Source of the DNA: Chthonomonadia bacterium
Lineage (GTDB): Bacteria; Armatimonadota; HRBIN16
Assembly (NCBI GenBank): GCA_013314755.1
Contig: JABUFA010000006.1
Location: 62,001-126,000, forward strand
Length of the DNA: 64,000 nucleotides
Direction of reading: 5' to 3'
Under the pieces are notes generated by a model, which searched no databases, was not told the DNA's origin, and saw nothing but the letters and a program-made list of their open reading frames with translations. Position 1 is the first letter of the stretch; each line of letters begins with the position of its first letter. Position numbers and translations under genes: made by a program. Of this stretch, positions 1 through 8,730 are shown piece by piece.

Positions 1-48
1 AATCGGTTCATGGCAGACCCCTCACACGTTCTTCTGCCTGATTATACC

Positions 49-1917
49 TTATCGGCGTGCTATCGCTGTCGGGCGCGGGCGAACCTCGAAGACCACCACC
101 GACCGCTCGCGGAACCTCTCTATCAGTGCCCCCCGTGCGATGGCATCGTTCAGCAGGCGGCGCCAGTGTTCCTGTTCTGAACCGGGCGGCACGAAAGCCA
201 GATTCTGCATCACATACTGATACCCCATCCGGTGCAGGGCACGTACCAGCATATCGCCGTCGGTGAACGATTCGTAGTCAATCAGCGTGTGGTGACCGGG
301 GTTGCCCCACAGGTAGCGTCGCTGAAGGTAGAAGCCGCGCGTTTCATCGTACAGGATGACGCCTGCTTCGCGCGGGGTGTTGCGGTTGAGCCAGTCAGAG
401 GCTTGCCACACGCCAGCCAGGGCGCGGTCCAGATAGGCAGAGCTTCCTTCCCTCCATACCGTCAGCGCGCGGCTCCACAGCGGCGAAATGCCCATCACGC
501 ACCACAGCACCTGCAGGGCTATCGCTACCTGCATCGCTCGCGCAGTGAAGCGAGAGGTATTTTGCACCGCCAGCCAGCCGCACAGCAGAGACATCAGTGG
601 GAAGACAGGCATCAGGTAGCGCACCTGCTGCATCAGCACGAACCACAACGCCAGCGATACCAGCAGGAACGGTATCCACCAGCGCGAGGCGGAAGGCAAA
701 CCTCGGGCGAACAGCAGGGGGATGAACCCTGCCAGATACACGAACCCCGCCGATCCCACGAAGGGAAGCGGATCGAAGAAACGGCTCCAGTAGAACGTCA
801 GGTTGAACGGCGCCATCAGCAGTTTATACGGCTCCCTACCCAGCCCAAACGCCAGCTGCGCTTCGCGGTAGATACGCGCGTTTTCCGCCGTCCAGTTGCG
901 CCCGCCGAAAATCTCGTAAAAGTAGGGATAGACAGGATTGCCCGTGTAGAGGTAGGTCTTGATATACCATGGTGCACCCACCAGCACGGCAATACCCACA
1001 CACAGTGCGATGTCTGCAATCCGCACCCGTTTATGGCGCACAGCCTCCCACAGCAGGAACAGCGCCACCAGCCCCACACTGCCCAGCGCGGTCATCTTCG
1101 TGCCCAGCGCGAGACCGCCCATCAACCCTGCCAGCACCAGCCATCGCCGACGTGTGGATGGGTCGCTTTCGCCGACGGCATTCCAGCCCGCAAGTAGAAA
1201 GAGCAAAGTATAGGCGGTGGTGGCTACGTCTGCATAGGCGACGGTCGCTTCCCACAGCACCACCGGCACCGAAATCAGGCTGGCAACCGCCCAGCTACCG
1301 CTGTAGCCCGACCGTCGTGCGAAGGCAAGAATCGCCGCCAGCGTGAGGAGCAGTGTCGCCCAGTGAAAAAGCTTTGCACCGCCTGCCCCTGCGCCGATGC
1401 CCAGCGCCCACAGGTACTGCATCTCTATCACGAACGGGAAGTTAGAGTGGTGCATGAAGGGGATATAGCCGATGCGCCCCTCACGAAGCCAGATGGCAGG
1501 AGCAGCCAGATGGTAGGAAAGCCCATCCCAGTCGGTCGCAGCGGGAGGCGATGCCACCATCGGCAGAGCCAACAACGCGATGAGCCCTCCTGCCAACCAC
1601 TCCCGCCATGTCGGTTTAGGTTCGCGAGATCCATCGGCGCGTCGCCGGAGCAGCAGCGCCGAGAGCAGTATCGCTACCAGCACCGCCCACAACGCCCACG
1701 GTGTGGTCCAGCCGGCAAGCCCCAGAGCCAGCACCAGATAGGATAGCGCGCCAGTGCTTAAAGCCAGCCCGAACGCCAGCCGCTCCGCCGTGTCCGCGAA
1801 CGGCAGGCGTAGTCTCGCACACCATACCCCCCCGCTCCATGCCAGCAGGGCGACGATGGGAAGGATAACCACCCAGACCCAGGGGTGATACAGCACCACG
1901 TTTGCCAATCCCGCCAC
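49..1917 (-). CDS. GT-C fold membrane glycosyltransferase (GT39/ArnT-like)
   Basis: A 622-residue integral membrane protein with many hydrophobic segments, probably about a dozen helices. It is predicted to transfer a sugar from a lipid-phosphate donor on the outer face of the cytoplasmic membrane. The first long loop carries a TDWDGLSYHL stretch (Asp129 and Asp131), which matches the acidic catalytic loop of the GT-C superfamily. The C-terminal 100 residues are soluble. The substrate cannot be read from the sequence. The gene stands alone and is divergent from the remnant to its right. The start is a GTG, and a TTG three codons later is a possible alternative. The length is usual for this family. 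Confidence 0.7.
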   Translation of the reverse strand: MAGLANVVLYHPWVWVVILPIVALLAWSGGVWCARLRLPFADTAERLAFGLALSTGALSYLVLALGLAGWTTPWALWAVLVAILLSALLLRRRADGSREPKPTWREWLAGGLIALLALPMVASPPAATDWDGLSYHLAAPAIWLREGRIGYIPFMHHSNFPFVIEMQYLWALGIGAGAGGAKLFHWATLLLTLAAILAFARRSGYSGSWAVASLISVPVVLWEATVAYADVATTAYTLLFLLAGWNAVGESDPSTRRRWLVLAGLMGGLALGTKMTALGSVGLVALFLLWEAVRHKRVRIADIALCVGIAVLVGAPWYIKTYLYTGNPVYPYFYEIFGGRNWTAENARIYREAQLAFGLGREPYKLLMAPFNLTFYWSRFFDPLPFVGSAGFVYLAGFIPLLFARGLPSASRWWIPFLLVSLALWFVLMQQVRYLMPVFPLMSLLCGWLAVQNTSRFTARAMQVAIALQVLWCVMGISPLWSRALTVWREGSSAYLDRALAGVWQASDWLNRNTPREAGVILYDETRGFYLQRRYLWGNPGHHTLIDYESFTDGDMLVRALHRMGYQYVMQNLAFVPPGSEQEHWRRLLNDAIARGALIERFRERSVVVFEVRPRPTAIARR

Positions 1918-2241
1918 TCCGTCTCTGCGTTATCGCTCACAGCAAGTATAACCGAAAGGGCGGGCGCAATGCCAGTGCCGTGCTTGCCTTTCCCCTTCTA
2001 CTCCCGCCACAGGATGAGGTGGCCGTTGTCCAGAAAGAACTGCTTCTACTCATCAGGAATTACGGGCTGGGTTTGTGTGCTCAGTGCTGTCACCTCCAGC
2101 TATCCCGAAAATACCTGTTGGGGCTGGTTGAATTGCGTTTGACCTATTACCATCGTTGTCCTCCTTCGCATCACTTGACGCCTGCAGGCATGCGTGCTCA
2201 TCCAGCAGTGGTAATCATCGCGCCAAAGGAGGCATTCTGTC
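1918..2241. other. Intergenic stretch, no gene seen
   Basis: No convincing coding frame, tRNA or strong hairpin is visible here. The right end carries an intact ribosome-binding site (AAAGGAGGC, about 2224-2232) for the truncated reading frame that follows, so part of this region was probably the promoter of that former gene. Confidence 0.5.
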
Positions 2242-2355
2242 ATGCCGCAACTGGCTCCGCATATCTTTGAGGTGCTCTACGCGCGCGGCGTGGAACATGC
2301 TTTCGGTATCCCTGGTGGTCCCGTTTGTCCTGCGAGACAGCCCGAGCCAGCTTGA
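2242..2355 (+). pseudogene. 5' remnant of a thiamine-diphosphate enzyme gene
   Basis: A 37-codon frame has a good Shine-Dalgarno site and an ATG start. Its first 26 residues read like the N-terminus of acetolactate-synthase-type TPP enzymes: a helix followed by GVEHAFGIPGG, where family members have G-V-x-x-x-F-G-x-P-G. After the GG pair the similarity ends abruptly, and the frame runs 11 more codons to TGA. Normal members are about 550 residues, so over 90 percent of the gene is missing. It ends 6 bases from the fliO stop codon on the other strand. This looks like a rearrangement breakpoint. The family call rests on one short motif. Confidence 0.55.
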
Positions 2356-2361
2356 TGAGTT

Positions 2362-3024
2362 TTAACCAGCCAGCCGCTGGCGAGCCTGTTGTAACCTTTG
2401 CTGAAACTCGTGCAGAACCTTTTCGGTTTCGCCTGCTTCGTCGTGCAGAGACGGTTCGGGGGTAAAGGGTTTGGACTGCGCGAGTATCTGCTCAAACGCG
2501 GAGTTGTTTTGCTGAGGCTCGCTCAGGTCCATCAGCAGGGTTACCTGCTGGGCGGTGGAGCCGATGAGCAGAGTCCTGCCTCGCACGCTGACCAGATGCA
2601 CCGCTCCCGCGCCCAGAAATCGGGTGTCCAGTACGGTGATCGTGCCCTCGCTCTTGGGTGGAGCCAGTCGGGTCAGCCACTGCGCCACCTGTCCCTTGCT
2701 TCCGCCGTTCAACGCGCGCGGCAGTCCCCATCGGATAAGGGCTAAAGCGACCGCCAGCCCTACCAGCCATCGCCACAGGTGACTCGTGGGCGATCCCATC
2801 GGTTCCGGCAGAGCCTCGCGGCGAAGGGTGTCCCAGCCCTGCTGGTCGGGTTTGGAGGAAGATGGTGGAGCAGGGGAATGCACCTGCGCCGGTTCGGGCG
2901 GAGAAGAGGCATGCAGGCTGGGAACGCCGGAGGCAGGTGGTGAGAACGCGGCGACCGGAGGCTCCGCCACAGCCTGCCCCAGCACCATCAGGCACAATGC
3001 GATAACGGCTACCGCTTTGCTCAT
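2362..3024 (-). CDS. fliO: Flagellar biosynthesis protein FliO
   Basis: A 220-residue protein that helps assemble the FliPQR export gate of the flagellar type III secretion apparatus. The N-terminus is a signal-like hydrophobic helix, followed by a Pro/Ser-rich spacer of about 60 residues. A transmembrane segment lies near residues 80-100 (HLWRWLVGLAVALALIRWG). The cytoplasmic tail carries the FliO pattern VLDTRFLGAGAVHLVSVRG and then LLIGST. The start overlaps the fliY stop as ATGA, showing translational coupling. It is the last gene of the minus-strand flagellar operon. Its usual downstream partner fliP lies about 20 kb away on the other strand. Confidence 0.85.
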   Translation of the reverse strand: MSKAVAVIALCLMVLGQAVAEPPVAAFSPPASGVPSLHASSPPEPAQVHSPAPPSSSKPDQQGWDTLRREALPEPMGSPTSHLWRWLVGLAVALALIRWGLPRALNGGSKGQVAQWLTRLAPPKSEGTITVLDTRFLGAGAVHLVSVRGRTLLIGSTAQQVTLLMDLSEPQQNNSAFEQILAQSKPFTPEPSLHDEAGETEKVLHEFQQRLQQARQRLAG

Positions 3025-3983
3025 GCCACCGCTCTCCGGCTAATCTCCACCAGCTGCTCCTGTGGATTGATTATCTCGGTGATGCGAATACCGAAGTTGT
3101 CCTCGATAACCACCACCTCCCCGCGCGCCATGATGCGTCCGTTCACCAGAACGTCCACTGGCTCGCCTGCCACACGGTCTAGTTCCACAATGGAGCCAAC
3201 GGTCAGCTCCAGCACTTCCTTGATAAACATGCGTTTGCGCCCCAGCTCCACGGTCAGCTCCAGCGGCACGTCCAGTATCAGTTCGATGCCCGTCGGCAGG
3301 GGTTGGGCGGCCGCCTGCTCCAGCGGGACAAAAGGCTGTGCAGAGGCTGAGCCTATCTCTTCAATGTTCTGGAAGGGAGTGGTTTGCTCACCTGCGCTGG
3401 CAGGCTCTGATTCCGCGTTCTCCCCTGCCAGCCACAGCGCAAAACGTTCGTCTCCAATCACCGTCAGAGCGCCGATTGGGCTTCCGTCCACATGCAGAAC
3501 CGAGTCCATGCGTATCAGGTTGTCCTGCGTGAGCCATTCGACTGGAGGTTCCAGCACGTCGTAGTGGCTCTCCACCTGAAGCACGTTACATTCATTGTTG
3601 GTAATGTTCGCCAGCGATTGCGCCAGTCCGTTCGCGATGACAAACAGCACCTGCTGTAAGACTTGAAGGATGCCTTCGTCTACCTCTTCAGATGGGCTGG
3701 AGCCGTCGCCGCCGGCGGCGATGTCCGCCAGCACCGTTGCCGACGCGCTCTCCAGCGCGATAATCAGGGTGTATGCCGTGGTAGTTTGAAGCGTAGCGAT
3801 GCCGTACACCCGCTTGCCGGTGAAGGCGTTGTCCAGCTCCGACAGGGGTAGCAGAGTAACCAGAGGAGAAGAAAGCGTTGCCTGCCTGTTAATCGCTTCA
3901 GATAGAGTGATAGATACCGTGCCCCACAGGCTCTCTTGCTTTGCCGTGATGGTGTTGATATGTTCCAGACTTAAAGATGCCAT
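3021..3983 (-). CDS. fliY: Flagellar motor switch protein FliY/FliN
   Basis: A C-ring component of the flagellar switch, about 320 residues, much longer than the roughly 100-residue FliN of E. coli. The last 90 residues form the SpoA/FliN domain (VPLELTVELGRKRMFIKEVLEL, then GEPVDVLVNGRIMARGEVVVIEDNFGIRITEI). The N-terminal 180 residues resemble the CheC-like part of FliY (DEGILQVLQQVLFVIANGLAQSL), so it may also act on CheY-P; this is inferred. A variable acidic linker joins the parts. The ATG at 3983 is chosen because GAGGAGG lies 12 bases upstream, inside any longer frame. It sits between fliM and fliO. Confidence 0.85.
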   Translation of the reverse strand: MASLSLEHINTITAKQESLWGTVSITLSEAINRQATLSSPLVTLLPLSELDNAFTGKRVYGIATLQTTTAYTLIIALESASATVLADIAAGGDGSSPSEEVDEGILQVLQQVLFVIANGLAQSLANITNNECNVLQVESHYDVLEPPVEWLTQDNLIRMDSVLHVDGSPIGALTVIGDERFALWLAGENAESEPASAGEQTTPFQNIEEIGSASAQPFVPLEQAAAQPLPTGIELILDVPLELTVELGRKRMFIKEVLELTVGSIVELDRVAGEPVDVLVNGRIMARGEVVVIEDNFGIRITEIINPQEQLVEISRRAVA

Positions 3984-4000
3984 CGGCTGCGGTTTCCTCC

Positions 4001-5062
4001 TCAAACAGATGATGGCGTTGGTTTAGACGGGTGAGTGGGCTTGTTCGCCACAACGCTTTCTATCTGCACGACCACCTGCTTGCCACGCAGACCGGGCTTG
4101 GCGCGAAACTTTATCTTGTTGCCCACCATAATGTCGATAGGCTCGCTCGTGCGTCGGCGCAGGATAACCACATCGCCCTCCTTCAAGTCGAGCACCTGCC
4201 GCAGGGTCAGCCGAGTTGTTCCCAGCACAGCAACCAGTGGCACGCGCGTGTGTTGAATCTGCTGGGCAATCACGGCGGTGTACTGCGAGGAGGCGCGCTT
4301 ACTGCCGGAGAACCACCGCTGGGCGCTGAGTTTGGACAGGATGGGCTTGAGCAGAAGGTAGGGAATACACAGGCTCATCGCGCCGTGCGTGTCGCCCACC
4401 CGGATTTCGAACAGAATCGAAACCACAATATCGTTTGGCGGAACAATCTGCACGAACTGTGCGCTGGTCTCCATGCCCTCGTGAATGGGAGTGAAGCTAA
4501 CAATGCCCTCCCATGCCGAGCGCAACGCCCCCAGCGCACGATTTACCACATTCTCCACCAGAGGGCGTTCGATATCTGTTAACGCGGGTTGCGGGCGTTT
4601 TACCACCGTGCCTGGTCCGCCCAGCAACCTGTCTATCATACTGATGACCACATCGAATTCGATCTCCAGCAGAGCCTGCCCCGACAGCGGTTGCATACTG
4701 AAGATATTAATCAGGCTGCTGGTGATGGCACGGATATACTCGTCGTAGGGTATCTGCTCCACCGAGATGAGGTCTACGTGCACCGGTGCCCGGAGGTAAG
4801 CGGAAAGGGTGGAAGAGAACAGCCGGGCAAAGGTCTCATGGAGCATCTGCATGGTGCGCAGCTGGTCTTTGGAGAACTTGTCGGGGCGGCGGAAGTCGTA
4901 CACCTCGTAGGCGATGGGGGCGCGCCGCTCCGTTTTCGCTGCGGTGACCACAGGCGATGAAGGGGTCGGCGACGCCGGTGTTCCCGCTTGCCCCGCTTCT
5001 TCTGCGCCACTCAGCGACGCCAGTAAAGCCTCTATTTCCTCCTGCGACAATATCTCCACCAT
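4001..5062 (-). CDS. fliM: Flagellar motor switch protein FliM
   Basis: A 353-residue C-ring protein that binds phosphorylated CheY and sets rotation direction. The N-terminal peptide LSQEEIEALLASL is the conserved CheY-binding helix. A Pro/Ser/Thr linker follows, then the CheC-like middle domain starting at YDFRRPDKFSKDQLRTMQMLHE. The C-terminal SpoA domain contains LDLKEGDVVILRRR and the FRAKPGL ending motif. The length is normal for FliM. It lies between fliL and fliY, as in Firmicutes-type flagellar operons. Confidence 0.95.
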   Translation of the reverse strand: MVEILSQEEIEALLASLSGAEEAGQAGTPASPTPSSPVVTAAKTERRAPIAYEVYDFRRPDKFSKDQLRTMQMLHETFARLFSSTLSAYLRAPVHVDLISVEQIPYDEYIRAITSSLINIFSMQPLSGQALLEIEFDVVISMIDRLLGGPGTVVKRPQPALTDIERPLVENVVNRALGALRSAWEGIVSFTPIHEGMETSAQFVQIVPPNDIVVSILFEIRVGDTHGAMSLCIPYLLLKPILSKLSAQRWFSGSKRASSQYTAVIAQQIQHTRVPLVAVLGTTRLTLRQVLDLKEGDVVILRRRTSEPIDIMVGNKIKFRAKPGLRGKQVVVQIESVVANKPTHPSKPTPSSV

Positions 5063-5084
5063 CTCGCCCGCACCTTTCCAGTGG

Positions 5085-5567
5085 TTACTGGAGCGTTAGC
5101 GAAGTGAAGTACACCTCTTTGACCACATTGTCGCCCAGCAGTTTGTTCAGCTTCTCCTTCAGCTCCTCTTTCAGTTTCTCTTTGCCCTCACTGCTGACCA
5201 GCTGGCTCATGCTTTTGCTGGAGAGCACCGTAATCACCTTATCGCGGATGGGCGCAAGCAGTTTGGGGTCCATTTTGCCCCCTCCGTGCCCACCACCCTC
5301 CTCGAGGGGCTTTTCGAGACCGAGTGCAATGGTCACTTTCGCGTAGTGTGAGCCATCGGCAAGGTTGACCACAAACTCATCCAGTTCAACAGCGTGCTCC
5401 GGCAGTGTCTTCTCTTCTTTCTTCTCCTCCTTATTCTTACCAAAGATGACCTTGCTGGCTCCGAACGCCACCACTGCGCCGAGCAGAATGCCTACCACAA
5501 GGAAGATAATGGTCTTGCTCTTGCCTCCGCCGGAAGCACCTTCTGCACCCGGTTTCTTTCCTGCCAT
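5085..5567 (-). CDS. fliL: Flagellar basal body-associated protein FliL
   Basis: A 160-residue single-pass inner-membrane protein that surrounds the stator and supports torque. A Gly/Lys-rich cytoplasmic N-terminus of about 20 residues is followed by one membrane helix (TIIFLVVGILLGAVVAFGA). The periplasmic domain has the FliL pattern VELDEFVVNLADGSHYAKVTIALGLE and ends in VKEVYFTSLTLQ, a typical FliL C-terminus. A GGGAGG site lies 5 bases before the ATG. It stands between motB and fliM. Confidence 0.92.
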   Translation of the reverse strand: MAGKKPGAEGASGGGKSKTIIFLVVGILLGAVVAFGASKVIFGKNKEEKKEEKTLPEHAVELDEFVVNLADGSHYAKVTIALGLEKPLEEGGGHGGGKMDPKLLAPIRDKVITVLSSKSMSQLVSSEGKEKLKEELKEKLNKLLGDNVVKEVYFTSLTLQ

Positions 5568-5617
5568 AACGTCCTCCCAAACAGGGCTTTATGTTGTTTC
5601 CATCATCTATTGTCGGC

Positions 5618-6325
5618 TCAGCGCGAGCCAAATCTTAGAGCGTTCTGCGAGGTTTTCAGCACGGCGATGTCCACCCGCCGGTTCTGGGCGCGGTTGGCAG
5701 GCGAGCTGTTCGGCACCAAGGGGCGGGTGTCTGCATAGCCCACGGCAATCAGTCGCTCGGCGGGGATGCCGCCTTTCTGCACCAGATAGCGCAGTACCCG
5801 CGCCGCGCGCGCCGCCGAAAGCTCCCAGTTGGAGGGATACTGAGCGGTGCGGATGGGCAGGTTGTCGGTGTGTCCTTCTATCAGCACAGGGTTGGGCAGG
5901 GCACGCAGTGCTTCGGCGACCTGGTCCAGCACCTGCTTGGCGGAGGGTTTGAGGTCTGCACTGCCCAGGTCAAACAGCGTGCCATCGCTGAGCAGAGAGA
6001 TAACCAGCCCTCGCTCCTCGTGTCGAATGCGCACCTGCGATTGCAGTCCCTTCTCCTGCAGAAACTGCTGGAGGCGCGATACCTGTTGTTCAACGGGGTC
6101 GACGATGCTTCCCGCGCCGACCACTTTACCGCCGTTGTGTTCAGGCAGTGCCTGGAACTCGCGTCGCATCGATTGCGCCAGAGCACCGAACTTCTCCTGG
6201 TTCACCGCTGACATCGAGTAGAGCATGATGAACAGCGCAACCAGCAGAGTAATCATATCGGCGTAGGTGAGAAGCCAGCGGTCTACGTTTTCATGCCGCC
6301 TCGTGCTCCTGCGTGTTCTGATCAT
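5618..6325 (-). CDS. motB: Flagellar stator protein MotB
   Basis: A 235-residue stator subunit that anchors MotA to peptidoglycan and carries ions. The single N-terminal membrane helix contains the ion-binding aspartate in LTYADMITLLVALFIMLYSM. The C-terminal OmpA-like peptidoglycan-binding domain has IEGHTDNLPI and SAARAARVLRYL, then NRAQNRRVDI. The frame overlaps the end of motA by 35 bases. No better start is visible because the membrane helix begins soon after this ATG. The pair forms the MotA4-5/MotB2 complex; whether it uses H+ or Na+ cannot be decided here. Confidence 0.93.
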   Translation of the reverse strand: MIRTRRSTRRHENVDRWLLTYADMITLLVALFIMLYSMSAVNQEKFGALAQSMRREFQALPEHNGGKVVGAGSIVDPVEQQVSRLQQFLQEKGLQSQVRIRHEERGLVISLLSDGTLFDLGSADLKPSAKQVLDQVAEALRALPNPVLIEGHTDNLPIRTAQYPSNWELSAARAARVLRYLVQKGGIPAERLIAVGYADTRPLVPNSSPANRAQNRRVDIAVLKTSQNALRFGSR

Positions 6326-7151
6326 CGCGCATGTGCCACCTCAACTGGGGTAGGGCACGTCTCTGACGTTGCGAGAGAAACGCCCGTAAACGTTGTTCCA
6401 CAATGCGCGGGTTTTCTCCCGATTGAATCGCCAGAACGCCTTCCACGATGATCTCACGCAGAAGCACCTCTTCGGCGTGACGCGCGCGCAGTTTGCTGGC
6501 AATCGGCAGGAAGAGCAGGTTGGCCGAAGCGACTCCATACAGGGTGGCAACGAACGCCGTGGCGATGGCAGGTCCCATCATGCTGGGGCTTTCAATGCGG
6601 GACATCATGTGGATCAGCCCCATGACCGTGCCCAGCACGCCCATCGTGGGCGCATAACCGCCCATGCTCACGAATATCTGTTCACCCTGGCGGTGCCGCT
6701 CCTCTAAGAAGGTAATCTCCATCTGCAGGATGTCGCGAACCAGTTCGGGGTCGGTGCCATCTATCGCCAGCTGCAGGGCACGTTTCAGGAAGTCATCCTG
6801 GGTGTTGCTGGCGTCCGATTCCAGAGATAGCAATCCGTCGCGCCTCGCCTTGTCGGAGAGGGTGACCAGAAACCGTATGGTATGGGTGACGTCCATCTCC
6901 TCGCGCACGAACGCCTGTCGCAGGATCCGCGGCAGGTCGCGCAGCTGCTGGGTGTTCAGCCCTATCAGCGTGGCGCCAAAGGTGCCGCCGAGCACGATGA
7001 GCACGGCTGGGATGTTCACCAGCTGCTGGAGGTGTCCGCCCTCCAGCCACAGCGCCAGCAACAGACAGCCGACACCTATCGCCAGCCCCCCTACCGTGGT
7101 GGCGTCGGTGGTGGAGCGTGCGGAGCTATTTCTGCTGTGACGAATAAGCAT
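6291..7151 (-). CDS. motA: Flagellar stator protein MotA
   Basis: A 286-residue proton or sodium channel subunit of the flagellar stator. Four hydrophobic segments are visible: two near residues 20-60 and two at about 165-215 (YAPTMGVLGTVMGLIHMM, then GPAIATAFVATLYGVASANLLFLPIA). The Pro and Thr residues of the third and fourth helices that line the ion path are present. The large cytoplasmic loop lies between the helix pairs. It overlaps the flbD end by 26 bases and the motB start by 35 bases, so the three genes are tightly coupled. Confidence 0.93.
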   Translation of the reverse strand: MLIRHSRNSSARSTTDATTVGGLAIGVGCLLLALWLEGGHLQQLVNIPAVLIVLGGTFGATLIGLNTQQLRDLPRILRQAFVREEMDVTHTIRFLVTLSDKARRDGLLSLESDASNTQDDFLKRALQLAIDGTDPELVRDILQMEITFLEERHRQGEQIFVSMGGYAPTMGVLGTVMGLIHMMSRIESPSMMGPAIATAFVATLYGVASANLLFLPIASKLRARHAEEVLLREIIVEGVLAIQSGENPRIVEQRLRAFLSQRQRRALPQLRWHMRDDQNTQEHEAA

Positions 7152-7320
7152 GACGTCGATACTCCAGTACCCGGTGAATGATTTCGTCCACGTCCTCGCA
7201 CACCACCAGCTTTTTGCCGTTCGTGAGCGTGATAACGGTGTCGGGTGTGGCTTCCACCGTCTCTATCAACTCGGCGTTCACGATGAGCTCCGAATGGTCG
7301 AGCCTTGTCACTTTAATCAT
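7126..7320 (-). CDS. flbD: FlbD-family flagellar protein
   Basis: A 64-residue soluble protein of the FlbD/SwrD family. It starts with IKVTRLDHSELIVNAELIETVEATPDTVITLTNGKKLVV, the near-invariant family pattern, and ends in a short helix with VDEIIHRVLEYRR. Homologues sit between flgE and motA in Firmicutes and spirochete flagellar operons; SwrD of Bacillus subtilis is needed for full motor power. Here it lies between flgE and motA in the same order. Confidence 0.88.
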   Translation of the reverse strand: MIKVTRLDHSELIVNAELIETVEATPDTVITLTNGKKLVVCEDVDEIIHRVLEYRRHAYSSQQK

Positions 7321-7346
7321 GGCTTTTCACTGCCCGTTTGTGTATA

Positions 7347-7372
7347 CCCCCTCCCGGCAGTCCGGGAGGGGG
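7347..7372 (-). other. G+C-rich stem-loop between flgE and flbD
   Basis: An 11-bp perfect stem (CCCCCTCCCGG / CCGGGAGGGGG) with a CAGT loop lies in the only sizeable gap between flgE and flbD. There is no T-tract, so it is not a standard intrinsic terminator. It could protect the upstream mRNA or cause partial termination that lowers stator gene expression relative to hook genes. Confidence 0.5.
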
Positions 7373-7386
7373 CTGAGTAGAAGATG

Positions 7387-8610
7387 TTACCGCTTCATCT
7401 GCAACACGTCCTGCAGCATCTCGTCCACCGTGCTGACGATACGGGTGTTTGCCTGAAAGCCGCGCTGGGTGACAATCAGGTTGGTGAACTCGTTGCCGAT
7501 GTCCGCGTTGGACATCTCGAGGTAGCCCGAGCTGATGGAGCCGCGTCCGCCCGTCTGCGCCGTGCCAATGTTGGCGACGCCCGAGTTTGCCGATTCGCGG
7601 AACAGGTTACTGCCGATGCGCTCCAGTCCGCCCGGGTTGTTGAACACAGCCAGCGCCACCCGCGCAATCGGCAGGTTCAACCCGTTGGTGAACACGCCGT
7701 TAATCACGCCATCGGGCGAAACCGTTATCTGCTCCAGCGTGCCTGGAGGGTAGCCATTCTGGGCAATCGGCTCGACGGTGGAGCTGGTGGCGAGCTGGGT
7801 AAGCCTTGACAGGTCCAGAGTGATAGAGACATCCGGCGAGCCGTTGCCGGGCGTGAAGGTGATGGTTGGGCTGGCGCCGCCGATGATGCGCCCGTTGCCG
7901 TCAAAGGTTACCAGGTCGGACACAGCGGTCGCCGGTCCACCGTCAACGGCGTAATGCAGTTGCCACTCGGAGCCTGATGCCCGTGTGAACTGAAGCCGGA
8001 GCTCATGGGGTGCGCCGACGGCATCGTATACCATCACGCTGGTTGTCCAGCTATCGCCGTCCAGCGCTAAGTTACCCTTGAAGCTCGCTGCCGTGGTTGC
8101 CTGACCTGCTATCGTTTTGCCCACCGGAATCGTGATAACAGATTGCGGACCGAGGGGTATGTTGGTATCAATAGTGCCCGTGGCGTCGGGCATCCAGCCG
8201 ACCAGCTTCTCGCCGGTGGCTTTGTGCACCAGCGTGCCGTTGGCGTCGATATCAAAGTTTCCATCGCGTGTGAAGGCAATACGTTTGCCGTTGCTCACCG
8301 CAAAGAAGCCGTTGCCCTGAATGGCAAGGTCGGTCACCCGGTTGGTCGCCTGCAGGCTACCCTGTTCCAGGATGGTGTCAATACTGCCGACCTGTGTGCC
8401 CAGCCCAATCTGCATGGCGTTTGTTCCGCCCAGTCCGTCACCAGTGGGGCGGGAAGCGCCGCGCAGAGTCTGCGACAGCATCTCCTGGAAAGTCACCCGT
8501 CCCGCCTTGAAACCCGTGGTATTGATGTTGGCAATGTTATTGCCGACCACACCCATGCGCACCTGGTGCGCCTTGATGCTCGAGATGCTCGAGAACATCG
8601 CCTGTAGCAT
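7387..8610 (-). CDS. flgE: Flagellar hook protein FlgE
   Basis: A 407-residue secreted structural protein of the flagellar hook. The N-terminal rod/hook signature SSISSIKAHQVRMGVVGNNIANINTTGFK lies at residues 8-36. A second signature, TDLAIQGNGFFAV, follows near residue 100. The C-terminus has ISSGYLEMSNADIGNEFTNLIVTQRGFQANTRIV, the coiled-coil assembly region. A GAGGAGG site precedes the ATG. Neighbours are the FlgV-like gene upstream and flbD downstream, the canonical order. Confidence 0.95.
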   Translation of the reverse strand: MLQAMFSSISSIKAHQVRMGVVGNNIANINTTGFKAGRVTFQEMLSQTLRGASRPTGDGLGGTNAMQIGLGTQVGSIDTILEQGSLQATNRVTDLAIQGNGFFAVSNGKRIAFTRDGNFDIDANGTLVHKATGEKLVGWMPDATGTIDTNIPLGPQSVITIPVGKTIAGQATTAASFKGNLALDGDSWTTSVMVYDAVGAPHELRLQFTRASGSEWQLHYAVDGGPATAVSDLVTFDGNGRIIGGASPTITFTPGNGSPDVSITLDLSRLTQLATSSTVEPIAQNGYPPGTLEQITVSPDGVINGVFTNGLNLPIARVALAVFNNPGGLERIGSNLFRESANSGVANIGTAQTGGRGSISSGYLEMSNADIGNEFTNLIVTQRGFQANTRIVSTVDEMLQDVLQMKR

Positions 8611-8730
8611 GTTGATGACCTCCTCCTTGCGCTTTTTCGTCTGATATGGTAACGGTTGGCTCCCTCGGTCGTTCAGGAGCCGGGGGCGTCCCCATCGCGC
8701 GGAGGGGGTCCCGCCCCTGCGGTCTGCCCG

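Noticed and set aside
2242-2361. Selenocysteine read-through at the TGA ending the TPP remnant
   Set aside because: The tRNA-Sec made this worth a look, but the following codons are stops and the frame has already left the family similarity.
7347-7372. Intrinsic terminator between flgE and flbD
   Set aside because: The stem is strong but no T-tract follows, and the downstream genes belong to the same operon.
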